Origin: an uncultured Clostridia bacterium
GTDB lineage: Bacteria > Bacillota > Clostridia > Christensenellales > Aristaeellaceae
Direction of reading: 5' to 3'
Assembly (NCBI GenBank): GCA_937906775.1
Contig: CALCUD010000002.1
Coordinates: 62,001 to 126,000, forward strand
Length of the DNA: 64,000 nucleotides
Shown here one piece after another: positions 8,238-17,025 of the stretch; the stretch's first letter is position 1; every line of letters starts with the position of its first letter. A program made the position numbers and the translations under genes. The notes below the pieces were generated by a model. It worked only from the letters and a program-made list of their open reading frames with translations. It was not told where the DNA came from and ran no database searches.

Positions 8238-9428
8238 ATGATCAGACGTTTGTTTTGTTTGTTTCTTGCGTTAGGGTTGATGCTGACCGGACTTTCATCA
8301 GCCGAGGAAGATGAAAATCTGACGGATGAGGAAAAAGCTTATCTCGATCTGATCAGCGAAGAGTTCAGCGGTTCGAACGCGGGCTATTTCCGCAAGATGT
8401 ACGGAGTCCCGGGCAAAAAGTACGAGGATCCGGTTCCTTCCGATTTTGACGCGTCCTCACCGGCGCTGTATACGGGTACCATGTTTGAAAACAAGAGCAT
8501 CTACCCCAATACCGAACTGAAGAACAACTGGAATTCCCCCTCGGAGGAGCATCCGGTCAGTAAACCCCTGTTTACTTCCACCAAGCGGGTTGAGATGGAC
8601 ATCCTGTATGTCGGGCCGGCCTATATGATCGTCCGCTATAAAAACCATATCGGCTATGCGGAACGCTCCGCGTTTATCAAAGAGACTGTTCTCCCTGTCG
8701 ATCCGGTAAACACACCGCCCTTCAATACTACGGTTCACACTTTTGTTGCGCTTGCCGGGGCGGACTGCCGCGTCCGTTCGTCCATGGACCGGACGGACAG
8801 CAATGTGGTTTTCACGCTGGAGGAAGGCACATATCTGAGCGTCTGGAAGTTTGTTGACGGCTGGGCTGTGGTGGATATGTGGAAAACACGGGGCTATATC
8901 GACGCAAAGGAACTGAGGGAGATCATTCCGATATCACCGACGGAGGATCCGCCGGCTCCGGAGATCCCTATATCCGCGTATACAAGCTATTACAAGGTTC
9001 CTCAGGACATGAAGGAAAAGGCGGATATCAAATCCTATACGACGCGGGTCAAAAACATCCGTTTCGGCTGTGAACAGGTTTCCATCACGGTGCAGCCGGG
9101 AGGAACGTTTACCGACCGGAATACGATGGCTCCGTACAATGAGAAACGATACGGATACGTGGGGAAACTCCTCGGCGGCGGAACCTGCCAGGTTTCCAGC
9201 ACGCTGTACAACGCGGTGCTGGCGCTGCCGAAGCTGAAGATTGTATATCGCCATCCGCACGGCGGCGACGGGGCCTGCCCCTATCTGCCGTGTCACAGCG
9301 ATGCGGCTGTCGGGGAGGAAGGCCGTCTCTATTTTGAATTCAGAAACACCTACGATTTTCCAATCCGGATCGAAGCGCATGCCAGCGACGGCGGCGCACT
9401 TTGCATCCTGATTTATCGCGCGGACTGA
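8238..9428 (+). CDS. Secreted SH3-like and VanW-domain protein
   Basis: About 396 residues, starting at the ATG 8238 that follows GACAGGAGG and begins a signal peptide (MIRRLFCLFLALGLMLTGLSSA). After an acidic N-terminal region comes an SH3-like repeat (around 'DCRVRSSMDRTDSNVVFTL' to 'GYIDAKEL'). The C-terminal half is a VanW domain with 'NIRFGCEQVSITVQPGG' and 'GGGTCQVSSTLYNAVL'. VanW proteins are found near vancomycin clusters and in many clostridial envelopes, but their activity is unknown. The SH3 part suggests attachment to the cell wall. A longer in-frame start at 8130 lies within the previous gene and was rejected. Confidence 0.8.
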   Translation: MIRRLFCLFLALGLMLTGLSSAEEDENLTDEEKAYLDLISEEFSGSNAGYFRKMYGVPGKKYEDPVPSDFDASSPALYTGTMFENKSIYPNTELKNNWNSPSEEHPVSKPLFTSTKRVEMDILYVGPAYMIVRYKNHIGYAERSAFIKETVLPVDPVNTPPFNTTVHTFVALAGADCRVRSSMDRTDSNVVFTLEEGTYLSVWKFVDGWAVVDMWKTRGYIDAKELREIIPISPTEDPPAPEIPISAYTSYYKVPQDMKEKADIKSYTTRVKNIRFGCEQVSITVQPGGTFTDRNTMAPYNEKRYGYVGKLLGGGTCQVSSTLYNAVLALPKLKIVYRHPHGGDGACPYLPCHSDAAVGEEGRLYFEFRNTYDFPIRIEAHASDGGALCILIYRAD

Positions 9429-9436
9429 TCCGGCTG

Positions 9437-9464
9437 ACCGGAGCCCTGACAGGACTCCGGTTTT
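9437..9464 (+). terminator. Terminator after the VanW gene
   Basis: ACCGGAG...CTCCGGT arms extended by CCTG/CAGG, followed by TTTT; it lies 9 bp after the VanW stop codon. Confidence 0.7.
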
Positions 9465-9493
9465 CTGATCCCCGGGAAGGACACCGGGATTGC

Positions 9494-9523
9494 TTGACCC
9501 TGTATGCCGGACTGTTGTAAAAT
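9494..9523 (+). promoter_or_regulatory. Promoter of the zinc-ribbon/TPM operon
   Basis: TTGACC (9494-9499), an 18-bp spacer, TAAAAT (9518-9523), 30 bp before the start codon at 9554 with its GGAGGAGAGG ribosome site. Confidence 0.65.
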
Positions 9524-9553
9524 ATAAGTTATTAACGGAAGGAGGAGAGGCGG

Positions 9554-11134
9554 ATGTATCATTGCCCCGGATGCGGCGGACAGATGGTCTTCGATATTGC
9601 CTCCGCACGATTGAAATGCCGCAATTGCGACCGGTCGGAATCTGTTCAGGATATGGACAGCACGGACGCGGCTCACGCCGAAAACGGCATACAGGGCTAC
9701 AGCTATACCTGTCCGAACTGCGGCGGATCACTGTTCTCAGTCGATACCACTGCGGCGACTTTCTGCAGTTTCTGCGGCTCTTCGGTCATGCTGGAGCAGC
9801 GGATCGCCGAACAGGTCAAGCCGGAGCGGATTATTCCTTTTGCCATTACGAAAGAAGAATGTGTTGAAAAATTCCGCGAGTATGTCCGGAAGGGTTCCTT
9901 TGTAAACCGGAAACTGCTTTCCGACGCGGCGGCGGATGCCTTCCGCGGGATCTATATCCCCTACAGGAATTATCAGATGCTCATGACGGGCGAACTGACT
10001 GCGGAGGTCAGTGAGACCCACGGAAATACCGAATATATCTACGAGGTCAGCAAGAAGATTGACGTCGCGGACGACTGGGTGCTGCGCGATCTGAGCCAGA
10101 CGCTGCCGGATGACCAGAGCGCCCGGATCAACGAGTTTGACCGGAAAGATTCCTGCGAATTTCTGCCGGGCTATCTGGCCGGCTTCTACGCGGACGTGCC
10201 GGATGTGGATCCTGCGGTTTATCACAGCGAAGTCCGGACGGAAACGGCCGACCGGGCGGTGGCGGCCTGGAAGAAAGGCCAGAAGGGCAGTGTCAGAAAT
10301 GTTCAGAAACTGCGGGAACACGCGTTTACCTGTACCCGGATCACCGGGGAGGAATCGGTGCTGGTACCCGTGTGGTTCATGTGTGTAAGAAACGGGGACC
10401 GGGTCTGTTACGCGATCGTCAACGGCGCGACGGGGCGTGTGAGCTCCGACCTGCCGGTGGACCGGAAACGTGTGTCTTTCACGGCGCTGGCTGCTGCGCT
10501 GCTGATTTTTCTGCTGCTTTACTTTGGCCTCAGACTGACGCTGAAGCCTCAGATGACGGTATCACTGGCAGCCGTGATGCTGGCGGCGATCTGCGGGATC
10601 GTCCGCGACCAGAATCGCAAGCTTCATAACCGCGATACGGAGCGGGAACGTCTGTGGAGCGCTTCGGAGGAAGCACGGCTGGGAGAACTGAAAGAGACGG
10701 TCGCAAAGAAGAAATACGAGAACGCGAGCCTGACGGCAGGATCTATCGTGTTTTTCCTCGCATTCGGGTTCTGCCTGGTGGCGGGAACCTCTCTGGGGAA
10801 CCGTCTGACGAATTTCTTCAGTTCCTTCGGAACGGCGAACAAGGGCATCATGCTTATGATCAATACCACTGCATCGGTGATGACAGGGTTCTTTGCGTTT
10901 TATAAAAATCCGGGAAATAAAGCGGCCGGGATCCTGGCCTTTGCCCTGACGGTCATCGCTGTGAGCCTGGCGGCTCTGAATCCGCCGGAAGATCTGATCT
11001 GGTGGGGAATGAGCTTCCTGATGCTGCTGAGCGGACTGTGGTGCGAAGCTGAAATGATCCGCGTGTATAATATCGGCTGCACCCGGTGCCTGCCTGTGTT
11101 TGATAACCATCAGGGAGGTGAGGACCGTGCGTAA
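9554..11134 (+). CDS. Zinc-ribbon polytopic membrane protein
   Basis: 526 residues. Two zinc ribbons are at the N-terminus: Cys4-Cys7-Cys22-Cys25 (CPGC...CRNC) and Cys53-Cys56-Cys71-Cys74 (CPNC...CSFC). A mixed soluble region follows (residues 90-310), then about six hydrophobic helices from residue 312 on, broken by a charged segment around 355-395. No enzyme motif is visible. Similar clostridial proteins are usually annotated only as TFIIB-type zinc ribbon proteins. Its stop overlaps the TPM-domain gene by 8 nt, so the two products probably work together at the membrane. Confidence 0.7.
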   Translation: MYHCPGCGGQMVFDIASARLKCRNCDRSESVQDMDSTDAAHAENGIQGYSYTCPNCGGSLFSVDTTAATFCSFCGSSVMLEQRIAEQVKPERIIPFAITKEECVEKFREYVRKGSFVNRKLLSDAAADAFRGIYIPYRNYQMLMTGELTAEVSETHGNTEYIYEVSKKIDVADDWVLRDLSQTLPDDQSARINEFDRKDSCEFLPGYLAGFYADVPDVDPAVYHSEVRTETADRAVAAWKKGQKGSVRNVQKLREHAFTCTRITGEESVLVPVWFMCVRNGDRVCYAIVNGATGRVSSDLPVDRKRVSFTALAAALLIFLLLYFGLRLTLKPQMTVSLAAVMLAAICGIVRDQNRKLHNRDTERERLWSASEEARLGELKETVAKKKYENASLTAGSIVFFLAFGFCLVAGTSLGNRLTNFFSSFGTANKGIMLMINTTASVMTGFFAFYKNPGNKAAGILAFALTVIAVSLAALNPPEDLIWWGMSFLMLLSGLWCEAEMIRVYNIGCTRCLPVFDNHQGGEDRA

Positions 11135-11876
11135 GCTGTTGTGTGTGCTGACGGCCCTCGCACTGCTCTGGACAGCGGGAATCGCGACCGCCGAAACGGT
11201 CAGGCAGGAGTATGATATTGTCTGGATGGACGAAGCCGGGCTGGTCCCGGAGCCTGAACGCCCGCGGGTGGAAAATGCAATGCGGGAGGCTGCCGGAAAC
11301 GGGCATATGGTTTTTCTGACCGTGGACGAAAAACATCTGGGAAGTCCGGAGAAATATGCGCAGAACTGTCTGAATTCCCTGTACGGATCCACGCAGAGCG
11401 AAAACGCGACGGTATTCCTGATAGATCTGAGCGTTCGGATCCTGACGGTCCAGAGTACCGGCTGGATGAAAAAGGTTCTGACTACCGGCGTATCAGATTC
11501 AATTATGGACAATGTCTACCGCCTGGCCTCAGGAGGAGACTATGCCGGCTGTGCGGAAAGTGTATTTGAACAGATCGCCGCGCTGGAACGGGGTGAAAAA
11601 ATCGCCCAGCCCATGCGCCTTGTCGGTGATATTCTCATCGCCGCGGTGACCGGTGTATTGCTGGCATTCCTGCTTCTGAGCGGGAACCGCGGACGAAAAA
11701 ACAAGAAAGCGTTGAAAGCAGTGACGGTGACGGTTCTCAGTTCCTCAGCAGCTGCGCTTCTCGGCTCCCGCCTGCTTCGCAAAGTAGTTCATTCCAGCAG
11801 CTCCGGCGGGTCCGGCGGCGGGTCCGGCGGCGGACACAGCGGAGGCGGCTTCTCCGGCGGCAGTCACGGATTCTGA
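11127..11876 (+). CDS. TPM-domain membrane protein with Gly/Ser-rich tail
   Basis: About 249 residues from GTG 11127, which has GGAGG 8 nt upstream. Signal peptide (VRKLLCVLTALALLWTAGIATA), a TPM-type domain (about residues 25-150, including 'ENATVFLIDLSVRILTVQST'), a membrane helix (about 165-190), a basic segment, and a tail of Ser then Gly-Ser/Gly-His repeats (GGSGGGHSGGGFSGGSHGF). This layout matches YgcG/TPM proteins. The plant TPM domain takes part in photosystem II repair; the bacterial function is poorly known. It overlaps the zinc-ribbon membrane gene and is co-transcribed with it. Confidence 0.72.
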   Translation: MRKLLCVLTALALLWTAGIATAETVRQEYDIVWMDEAGLVPEPERPRVENAMREAAGNGHMVFLTVDEKHLGSPEKYAQNCLNSLYGSTQSENATVFLIDLSVRILTVQSTGWMKKVLTTGVSDSIMDNVYRLASGGDYAGCAESVFEQIAALERGEKIAQPMRLVGDILIAAVTGVLLAFLLLSGNRGRKNKKALKAVTVTVLSSSAAALLGSRLLRKVVHSSSSGGSGGGSGGGHSGGGFSGGSHGF

Positions 11877-11932
11877 CAATCGGGATGACTCCCCGGGGCA
11901 AAGGAAAGCAACTGTGAAAGGGGACAGAAGGC

Positions 11933-12664
11933 ATGAAAAGACGGATTGCGTTGCTGCTTGCGATGGTCTGTCTCGGAGCCGCTTTGTCCTCCGGCGCGGA
12001 ATCATCCGGACAGGAACTGACTTTTTTCCTGAGGCATGGGGATAAGAATTCAAACAGGATTGCCATTACTGTGGACGATTTCTTTGAAGTGGAACGCGGA
12101 TGGGAAATCCTGGATATGTGCCGGGAATACGGCATCGTGATGACTCTTTTCCCTCTGGGGATCCAGCTGAATGAAAAAGACCGGGAGATGTGGCAGGGAC
12201 TGATCGATGCCGGCTGCGAGATCGCAACGCACAATTTCGGCCATGTTTATATGGGCCGGCAGCCTGTCATGCAGATCATCCGGGGGCTGGGCATGGCCCA
12301 GGAGCAACTGGACGCGACGCTCGGGTATCATTACCCTGTCCGCTGGATGCGTCCGCCCTTCGGAAACAGAAGCGACGAAAACGGGAACATTGCCGCCTTC
12401 CAAAGTGCGGTGACGAAATTCGGATTTGAGCATATCGTTCTCTGGAATGTCAGCGAAACCGATCCCAGGAAGGCTGTCGCGGCCGTGTCCAACGGGTGCA
12501 TCATGCTGTTCCATGCGAGGCTTCAGGATATGAACTGCCTCAGAACGGCAATCCCAAAGATTCTGGAAAGGGGTTTTGTGCCGGTCACGGTCAGCGAACT
12601 GTTCGGCTTCGATCTCCCGGAACCGGGCGGGGAAATGTATGTTTTCAATCCTGACGATTATTGA
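11933..12664 (+). CDS. Secreted polysaccharide deacetylase family protein
   Basis: NodB-homology protein, 243 residues, with a signal peptide (MKRRIALLLAMVCLGAALSSGAE). The first motif reads ITVDDF instead of the usual TFDDG, keeping the Asp pair. The metal His pair is HNFGH. Motif 3 is RPPFGNR. The last motif is seen near 'IMLFHARLQD', keeping a His. All metal and base residues appear present, so it may deacetylate peptidoglycan or another glycan outside the cell. It lies 56 bp after the TPM gene without an obvious terminator. Confidence 0.8.
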   Translation: MKRRIALLLAMVCLGAALSSGAESSGQELTFFLRHGDKNSNRIAITVDDFFEVERGWEILDMCREYGIVMTLFPLGIQLNEKDREMWQGLIDAGCEIATHNFGHVYMGRQPVMQIIRGLGMAQEQLDATLGYHYPVRWMRPPFGNRSDENGNIAAFQSAVTKFGFEHIVLWNVSETDPRKAVAAVSNGCIMLFHARLQDMNCLRTAIPKILERGFVPVTVSELFGFDLPEPGGEMYVFNPDDY

Positions 12665-12681
12665 AAGACGGGGAAATGAAC

Positions 12682-13806
12682 ATGGGAAAATTGGTTATGG
12701 GATACTGGGACTGCCCTTACTGTGAGACCCGGGGGATTCCCGGAACGGAGATGCAGTGCCCTTCCTGCGGTCGCGCCCGCGGCGAGGTCGTGTTCTACAT
12801 GAAGGATCACGGCGAAAGTCTGACCCTCGAGCAGGAGCAGCGGGGCGAGATCGAATATCTGGATGAGCAGCAGACGGAGAACGTCGGCACGGATCCGGAC
12901 TGGTACTGTTCCTTCTGCAATTCTCTGAATAGGAACAGCGCGGAGACCTGCACAACCTGCGGGGCGAGCCGGGCGGATTCCGAAAGCAATTATTTTGATA
13001 TGCTGAAGAAAAAGCAGGAACAGGAGGCCGCGGAACTGGCGGCGCAGCCGGCTGCTTCATCGGCGCCCGGAAAGAGATCCCGGAAACCGCTGATGATTTT
13101 CCTGGTCATCCTCGCGGTAATCATCGCCTTTACCGTTTTCATGAACGGGAACAAAACCAGCGGACAGACGGTTACGGAACTTGGCTGGAGCCGTACTGTG
13201 ACGGTCGAAAAGAATATTGAGTGCGAAGAAGAGAACTGGAATCTGCCGGATGGGGCGGAGGTGATCCGGACCGCCCGGGAGATCTACCGGTACAACACCG
13301 TTCTCGATCATTACGAAAATGTTGAACGTCCGATGACCCGTCAGGTCATCGACCATTACGAGACCTACTACACCTATGAAAATCTGGGGAACGGCGCATT
13401 CGAAGAAGTGCTGCATCAGCGTCCTGTCTATACGACGGAGTACTATACCGAAACGGTGCGCCAGCCGGTTTATATACAGGTTCCGCAGTATGAAACGAAG
13501 TATTATTACAAGATCCGGAGATGGAAGGTATTCCGCGAGGTAAACGCTCACGGCGGGGATCACGAAACGGTCTGGCCGGATCCTGAGCTGGGCGAGGATG
13601 AACGCGAGGGCGAGAAAACCGAGATCTACGCATTCTCTGTAACGGACAGGGACGGGAAGAAAACGACCTGGATGGTGGATGAGGCAACCTGGGATACGCT
13701 GAACGCCGGTGACGAGGTTCATATTACCGCGCGGCGGAGCGGCGCTGATCCGTACCTTTCCGATGAAAAAGGAAATCCGATCGCGAAACTTTACGAAATG
13801 AAATGA
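12682..13806 (+). CDS. Membrane-anchored double zinc-ribbon protein
   Basis: About 374 residues. Two cytosolic zinc ribbons come first: Cys11-Cys14-Cys26-Cys29 (CPYC...CPSC) and a RanBP2-like one (WYCSFCN...CTTCGASRAD). A linker with Glu/Gln-rich helix follows, then one membrane helix (LMIFLVILAVIIAFTVFM), then an outside domain of about 220 residues rich in Tyr, Glu and Val with repeated 'DHYE' and 'VYxxxYYTE'-like patterns. No catalytic motif was recognised. The start is uncertain: ATG 12682 has GGGGA 7 nt upstream; ATG 12676 and TTG 12661 are in frame. It probably shares the envelope operon. Confidence 0.65.
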   Translation: MGKLVMGYWDCPYCETRGIPGTEMQCPSCGRARGEVVFYMKDHGESLTLEQEQRGEIEYLDEQQTENVGTDPDWYCSFCNSLNRNSAETCTTCGASRADSESNYFDMLKKKQEQEAAELAAQPAASSAPGKRSRKPLMIFLVILAVIIAFTVFMNGNKTSGQTVTELGWSRTVTVEKNIECEEENWNLPDGAEVIRTAREIYRYNTVLDHYENVERPMTRQVIDHYETYYTYENLGNGAFEEVLHQRPVYTTEYYTETVRQPVYIQVPQYETKYYYKIRRWKVFREVNAHGGDHETVWPDPELGEDEREGEKTEIYAFSVTDRDGKKTTWMVDEATWDTLNAGDEVHITARRSGADPYLSDEKGNPIAKLYEMK

Positions 13807-13818
13807 TGAATACAGGCA

Positions 13819-13842
13819 GCGGGACGGCGATCGCCGTCCCGC
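13819..13842. repeat. Perfect 24-bp palindrome before pdxK
   Basis: GCGGGACGGCGA followed by its exact reverse complement, between the zinc-ribbon gene and the kinase gene. There is no T-run, so it may be a Rho-independent terminator remnant, an mRNA-stabilising hairpin or an operator. Confidence 0.6.
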
Positions 13843-13865
13843 CGTGTGAATCCGGAGGAAAAACC

Positions 13866-14693
13866 ATGAAACGCGTACTGACGATTCAGGATCTGAGCTG
13901 CGCGGGACGGTGCAGCCTGACGGAAGCGATTCCGGTGCTGAGTCTCTGCGGTCTGGAGACCGTGGCGCTTCCGACAGCTGTTCTGAGCACGCATACCGGC
14001 GGGCTGGGGGAGCCGTTCCGGATGGATCTGACAGAGAATCTTTCCGCCATGGCCGCACACTGGCAGGAACAGAAAATTGGCTTTGACGGAATTCTGACCG
14101 GATATCTGAACTCTCCGCGACAGGTCGGGATCATCCTGGAGATTCTGAAAATATCGGGGAATCCCGGATGTGTCCGCGTGGTGGATCCGGTGATGGGGGA
14201 TCACGGAAAACTCTATCGGGGTTTCGGTCCGGAATTCATCGGGGAAATGAGAAAACTGTGTGCCGCTGCGGATCTGATCGTCCCGAATCTGACGGAGGCA
14301 TGCCTGCTGACCGGAACGGAGTATCCGGCGCGGCCGGACCGGGATTTTGCGGAAGAACTGGTCCGCCGCCTTGCTGACGCAGGATACGGGAAGGTTGTGC
14401 TGACCGGTATTTCTTTCCGTGAAAATGTAACCGGCGTTATGGCGTTGGAAGACGGAAAACTGACGGCGTATGAACATCCGAGATTTCCCCGTGCTTTCCA
14501 CGGCACGGGAGATCTGTATGCCGCGGCGCTGACCGGCGCTTTGATGAATAGAAGAAATACGGAGGACGCGGCCCGGATCGCCGCGGATTTCACTTTGCTC
14601 TGTCTGAAGGACACGCCGGACGACGCGGATCCCCGTTTCGGAACACATTTTGAAACAGCGCTGCCTGCCCTGACGGAACTTCTCCGTTCCTGA
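13866..14693 (+). CDS. pdxK: Pyridoxal/pyridoxine kinase
   Basis: Ribokinase-fold vitamin B6 kinase, about 275 residues. The N-terminus 'VLTIQDLSCAGRCSLTEAIPVL' fits the PdxK/PdxY substrate region. 'VVDPVMGDHGKLY' and 'IVPNLTEACLLTG' are conserved in the family. 'FHGTGDLYAAALTGAL' holds the anion hole and catalytic Asp (GTGD). It makes pyridoxal 5'-phosphate, used for example by the threonine synthase encoded 1.5 kb downstream. Start: ATG 13866 behind GGAGGAAAAACC. Confidence 0.88.
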   Translation: MKRVLTIQDLSCAGRCSLTEAIPVLSLCGLETVALPTAVLSTHTGGLGEPFRMDLTENLSAMAAHWQEQKIGFDGILTGYLNSPRQVGIILEILKISGNPGCVRVVDPVMGDHGKLYRGFGPEFIGEMRKLCAAADLIVPNLTEACLLTGTEYPARPDRDFAEELVRRLADAGYGKVVLTGISFRENVTGVMALEDGKLTAYEHPRFPRAFHGTGDLYAAALTGALMNRRNTEDAARIAADFTLLCLKDTPDDADPRFGTHFETALPALTELLRS

Positions 14694-14739
14694 CGGAACG
14701 GCATCCGGAACCGGATTTGTTCCGCGATGGGAAAAAAAT

Positions 14740-14768
14740 TTGCATGATCCGGGAAAATGAGGTATAAT
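14740..14768 (+). promoter_or_regulatory. Promoter of the small P-loop gene
   Basis: TTGCAT (14740-14745), 17-bp spacer, TATAAT (14763-14768), 38 bp before the start codon. Confidence 0.7.
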
Positions 14769-14805
14769 CTGTTCAGGTAAAAAACCAAAAAGGAGGCGTA
14801 TCCCC

Positions 14806-15216
14806 ATGATACAGGTTATTGCGGGCAAGAAGGGCTCCGGAAAAACGAAGCGTCTGATTGACCTGACCAACACAACCGCGCGTGAAGCGGTGCACGATGT
14901 TGTTTTCCTTGATGATGACAATCGCTACATGTTCGACGTGGACCATAAGGTCCGTTTTATTAACGCCGAAGATTATCATATTAACAGCGCCGATATGTTT
15001 ATCGGATTCCTGTGCGGCATGCTTTCCTCCAACTTCGACGTCGGCACAGTGTTTGTTGACGCGTTCCTGAAGCTCGCACACAGGGAACTGGCGGAAACCG
15101 AGCCTATTGTGAACGTGCTGGCAGAGCTCAGCGTGAAACACAACGTGGACTTCGTTCTGAGCCTGAGCGCAGATCCGGAAGAACTTCCAGAATTCCTGAA
15201 GCAGTATGTGATCTGA
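14806..15216 (+). CDS. Small P-loop ATPase-like protein
   Basis: 136 residues with a proper Walker A, GKKGSGKT (about residues 7-14), close to the N-terminus. 'GTVFVDAFLKL' and 'VDFVLSLSADPEELP' look like core strands of a RecA-like or kinase-like fold. Homologues in Clostridia are often labelled PilT-like, but there is no pilus context and the protein is much shorter than PilT. It stands alone between its own promoter and terminator. The function is unknown. Confidence 0.6.
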   Translation: MIQVIAGKKGSGKTKRLIDLTNTTAREAVHDVVFLDDDNRYMFDVDHKVRFINAEDYHINSADMFIGFLCGMLSSNFDVGTVFVDAFLKLAHRELAETEPIVNVLAELSVKHNVDFVLSLSADPEELPEFLKQYVI

Positions 15217-15239
15217 AACTGATCGCGGGTTTCTCCGGG

Positions 15240-15266
15240 GGAGCGACGGAATACCGTCGCTCCTCT
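15240..15266 (+). terminator. Terminator after the small P-loop gene
   Basis: GGAGCGACGG, loop AATA, CCGTCGCTCC, then TCTT; a very stable 10-bp hairpin with a short T-tract that continues as TTTTT after GCG. Confidence 0.7.
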
Positions 15267-15294
15267 TGCGTTTTTGCCTGGAATATCGTAAACT
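15266..15294 (+). promoter_or_regulatory. Candidate thrC promoter
   Basis: TTGCGT (15266-15271), 17-bp spacer, TAAACT (15289-15294). It begins where the preceding terminator ends. I found no T-box motif in the short leader. Confidence 0.5.
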
Positions 15295-15356
15295 AAAAAA
15301 TAGTTTTCCGGCGCGAGCCGGAATTGCGCGAATCCATTATTCGGAGGGTGATTTTT

Positions 15357-16850
15357 ATGTCCTTCTTTTCCACCCGCGGCGGCAGTTGCGTCACTTCCAG
15401 CCAGGCGATCCTGCGCGGGCTTGCCCCGGACGGCGGGCTTTATGTTCCTGCGATGTTTCCGCCGGTATCGTCCGAAAAGCTGGCCCGTCTGAGCCAGATG
15501 AGCTATACGGAGCGGGCGGTTGAAATTCTGAAACTGTATCTGGAGGACTTTTCCCTTTCCGAAATCGAGAATGCTGTCAAAGCCGCATACAGCGCTGAGC
15601 GTTTTGACGATCCTGCAATTGCTCCGATCAAAAAGCTGGATGGGTCCACCTGGGTTCTGGAACTGTTCCACGGCCCGACGCTGGCGTTCAAGGACATGGC
15701 TCTTCAACTGCTTCCTCATCTGACAAAGCTCAGCGCCATCAAGAACGGAGAGGACCGGGAGGTATCCATTCTGGTGGCGACCAGCGGAGATACCGGTAAA
15801 GCCGCGCTTGAAGGCTTCCGTGACGTGCCCGGGACCAGCTGCACCGTGTTCTATCCGCAGGATGGCGTCAGCGATGTCCAGAGGCTGCAGATGGTGACAA
15901 CAGACGGTAACAATACGCATGTGATCGCCGTTAAGGGGAATTTTGATGACGCACAGACCGGCGTGAAGGAACTCTTTTCAAGCGAGGATTTCGCCTCCCG
16001 GATGAACGGACGGGGCAAGGTCCTTTCTTCGGCCAACAGCATCAACTTCGGACGTCTGGTTCCGCAGGTTGTGTATTATTTCTCTGCTTATGCCGATCTG
16101 ATCGCTTCCGGCGCCATCGGCAACGGTGATCAGGTCAACTTCTGCGTCCCGACCGGGAATTTCGGCAATATTCTGGCAGCTTATTACGCGAGAGCCATGG
16201 GACTTCCCATCGGCCGGCTGATCTGCGCCAGTAATCGGAACAATGTTCTGACCGACTTCTTTAATCAGGGTATCTATTCCACACACCGGACCTTTTTCAA
16301 GACGATGAGTCCCAGCATGGATATTCTCGTATCCTCCAATCTGGAACGGCTTTTGTACGAAGCGGCGGATCGTGACGGCGCGCTGATCTCCGTATGGATG
16401 AAGCAGCTGAAGGAATGCGGGAGCTATTCCGTGGGAGATCAGAGACGGGAATGGTTGGAGAGCGTGTTCTGGGGCGGATGCGCAGACGATAATGAAACTC
16501 TGCGCGAGATCGGAGCCTGCTTCACGAATAACGGCTATTTGATGGATACCCATACCGCGGTGGCCGGCCACGTGCTGAATGAATACCGGAAAGCGACCGG
16601 CGATACGACGCCTGCTGTGATCGTATCCACCGCCAGCCCCTATAAATTCGCCGCGGATGTGCTTCGCGGCATCGCGGGAAAAGACGCGACAGAAGGGCTG
16701 GACGCTTTTGCCTGCAGTGAGGAACTGGAAAACCGTACCGGTATACCGATGCCGTCACAGGTCAAAAAGCTGCGGGAGCTTCCGGTGCGCCATCATGCCG
16801 TCTGTGAAAAGGATGCCATGGGCGACGCGGTCCTGGAAGCATTTGACTGA
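15357..16850 (+). CDS. thrC: Threonine synthase
   Basis: PLP enzyme that converts O-phosphohomoserine to threonine, 497 residues, the length of the long ThrC class. The N-terminus 'FFSTRGGSCVTSSQAILRG' is typical. The PLP Lys is Lys112 in LAFKDMALQL. 'ATSGDTGKAALEG' binds the phosphate. 'NFGNILAAYYARAMGLPI' is another conserved block. Start: ATG 15357, 7 nt after GGAGGGTG; upstream in-frame codons are not preceded by a ribosome site. It is a single-gene unit; no other threonine genes are nearby. Confidence 0.93.
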   Translation: MSFFSTRGGSCVTSSQAILRGLAPDGGLYVPAMFPPVSSEKLARLSQMSYTERAVEILKLYLEDFSLSEIENAVKAAYSAERFDDPAIAPIKKLDGSTWVLELFHGPTLAFKDMALQLLPHLTKLSAIKNGEDREVSILVATSGDTGKAALEGFRDVPGTSCTVFYPQDGVSDVQRLQMVTTDGNNTHVIAVKGNFDDAQTGVKELFSSEDFASRMNGRGKVLSSANSINFGRLVPQVVYYFSAYADLIASGAIGNGDQVNFCVPTGNFGNILAAYYARAMGLPIGRLICASNRNNVLTDFFNQGIYSTHRTFFKTMSPSMDILVSSNLERLLYEAADRDGALISVWMKQLKECGSYSVGDQRREWLESVFWGGCADDNETLREIGACFTNNGYLMDTHTAVAGHVLNEYRKATGDTTPAVIVSTASPYKFAADVLRGIAGKDATEGLDAFACSEELENRTGIPMPSQVKKLRELPVRHHAVCEKDAMGDAVLEAFD

Positions 16851-16861
16851 TCTGTTTCTCC

Positions 16862-16890
16862 AAACGCCGGCCGGGCCGGCGTTTTTCTTT
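16862..16890 (+). terminator. Terminator after thrC
   Basis: AAACGCCGGC, loop CGG, GCCGGCGTTT, then TTCTTTTATT. Confidence 0.85.
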
Positions 16891-16942
16891 TATTCAGCGG
16901 ATTTTCATATTTCCGCCGTGGCTGCGACTTAAGAAAAAAGAC

Positions 16943-16971
16943 TTTTCAAACCTTATGAGATATGATAAAAT
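16943..16971 (+). promoter_or_regulatory. Promoter of the Xaa-Pro peptidase/EF-P unit
   Basis: TTTTCA (16943-16948), 17-bp spacer, TAAAAT (16966-16971) with a TG one base upstream (TGATAAAAT), an extended -10 element. Confidence 0.6.
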
Positions 16972-17025
16972 ACAAACGGATATGTCTGCCTTCTGGCAAA
17001 ATATCCGGAAAGGCAGGGAGAAGAA

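Noticed and set aside
15294..15357. T-box or threonine leader before thrC
   Set aside because: The leader is only about 60 nt and lacks both a specifier hairpin and the T-box sequence.
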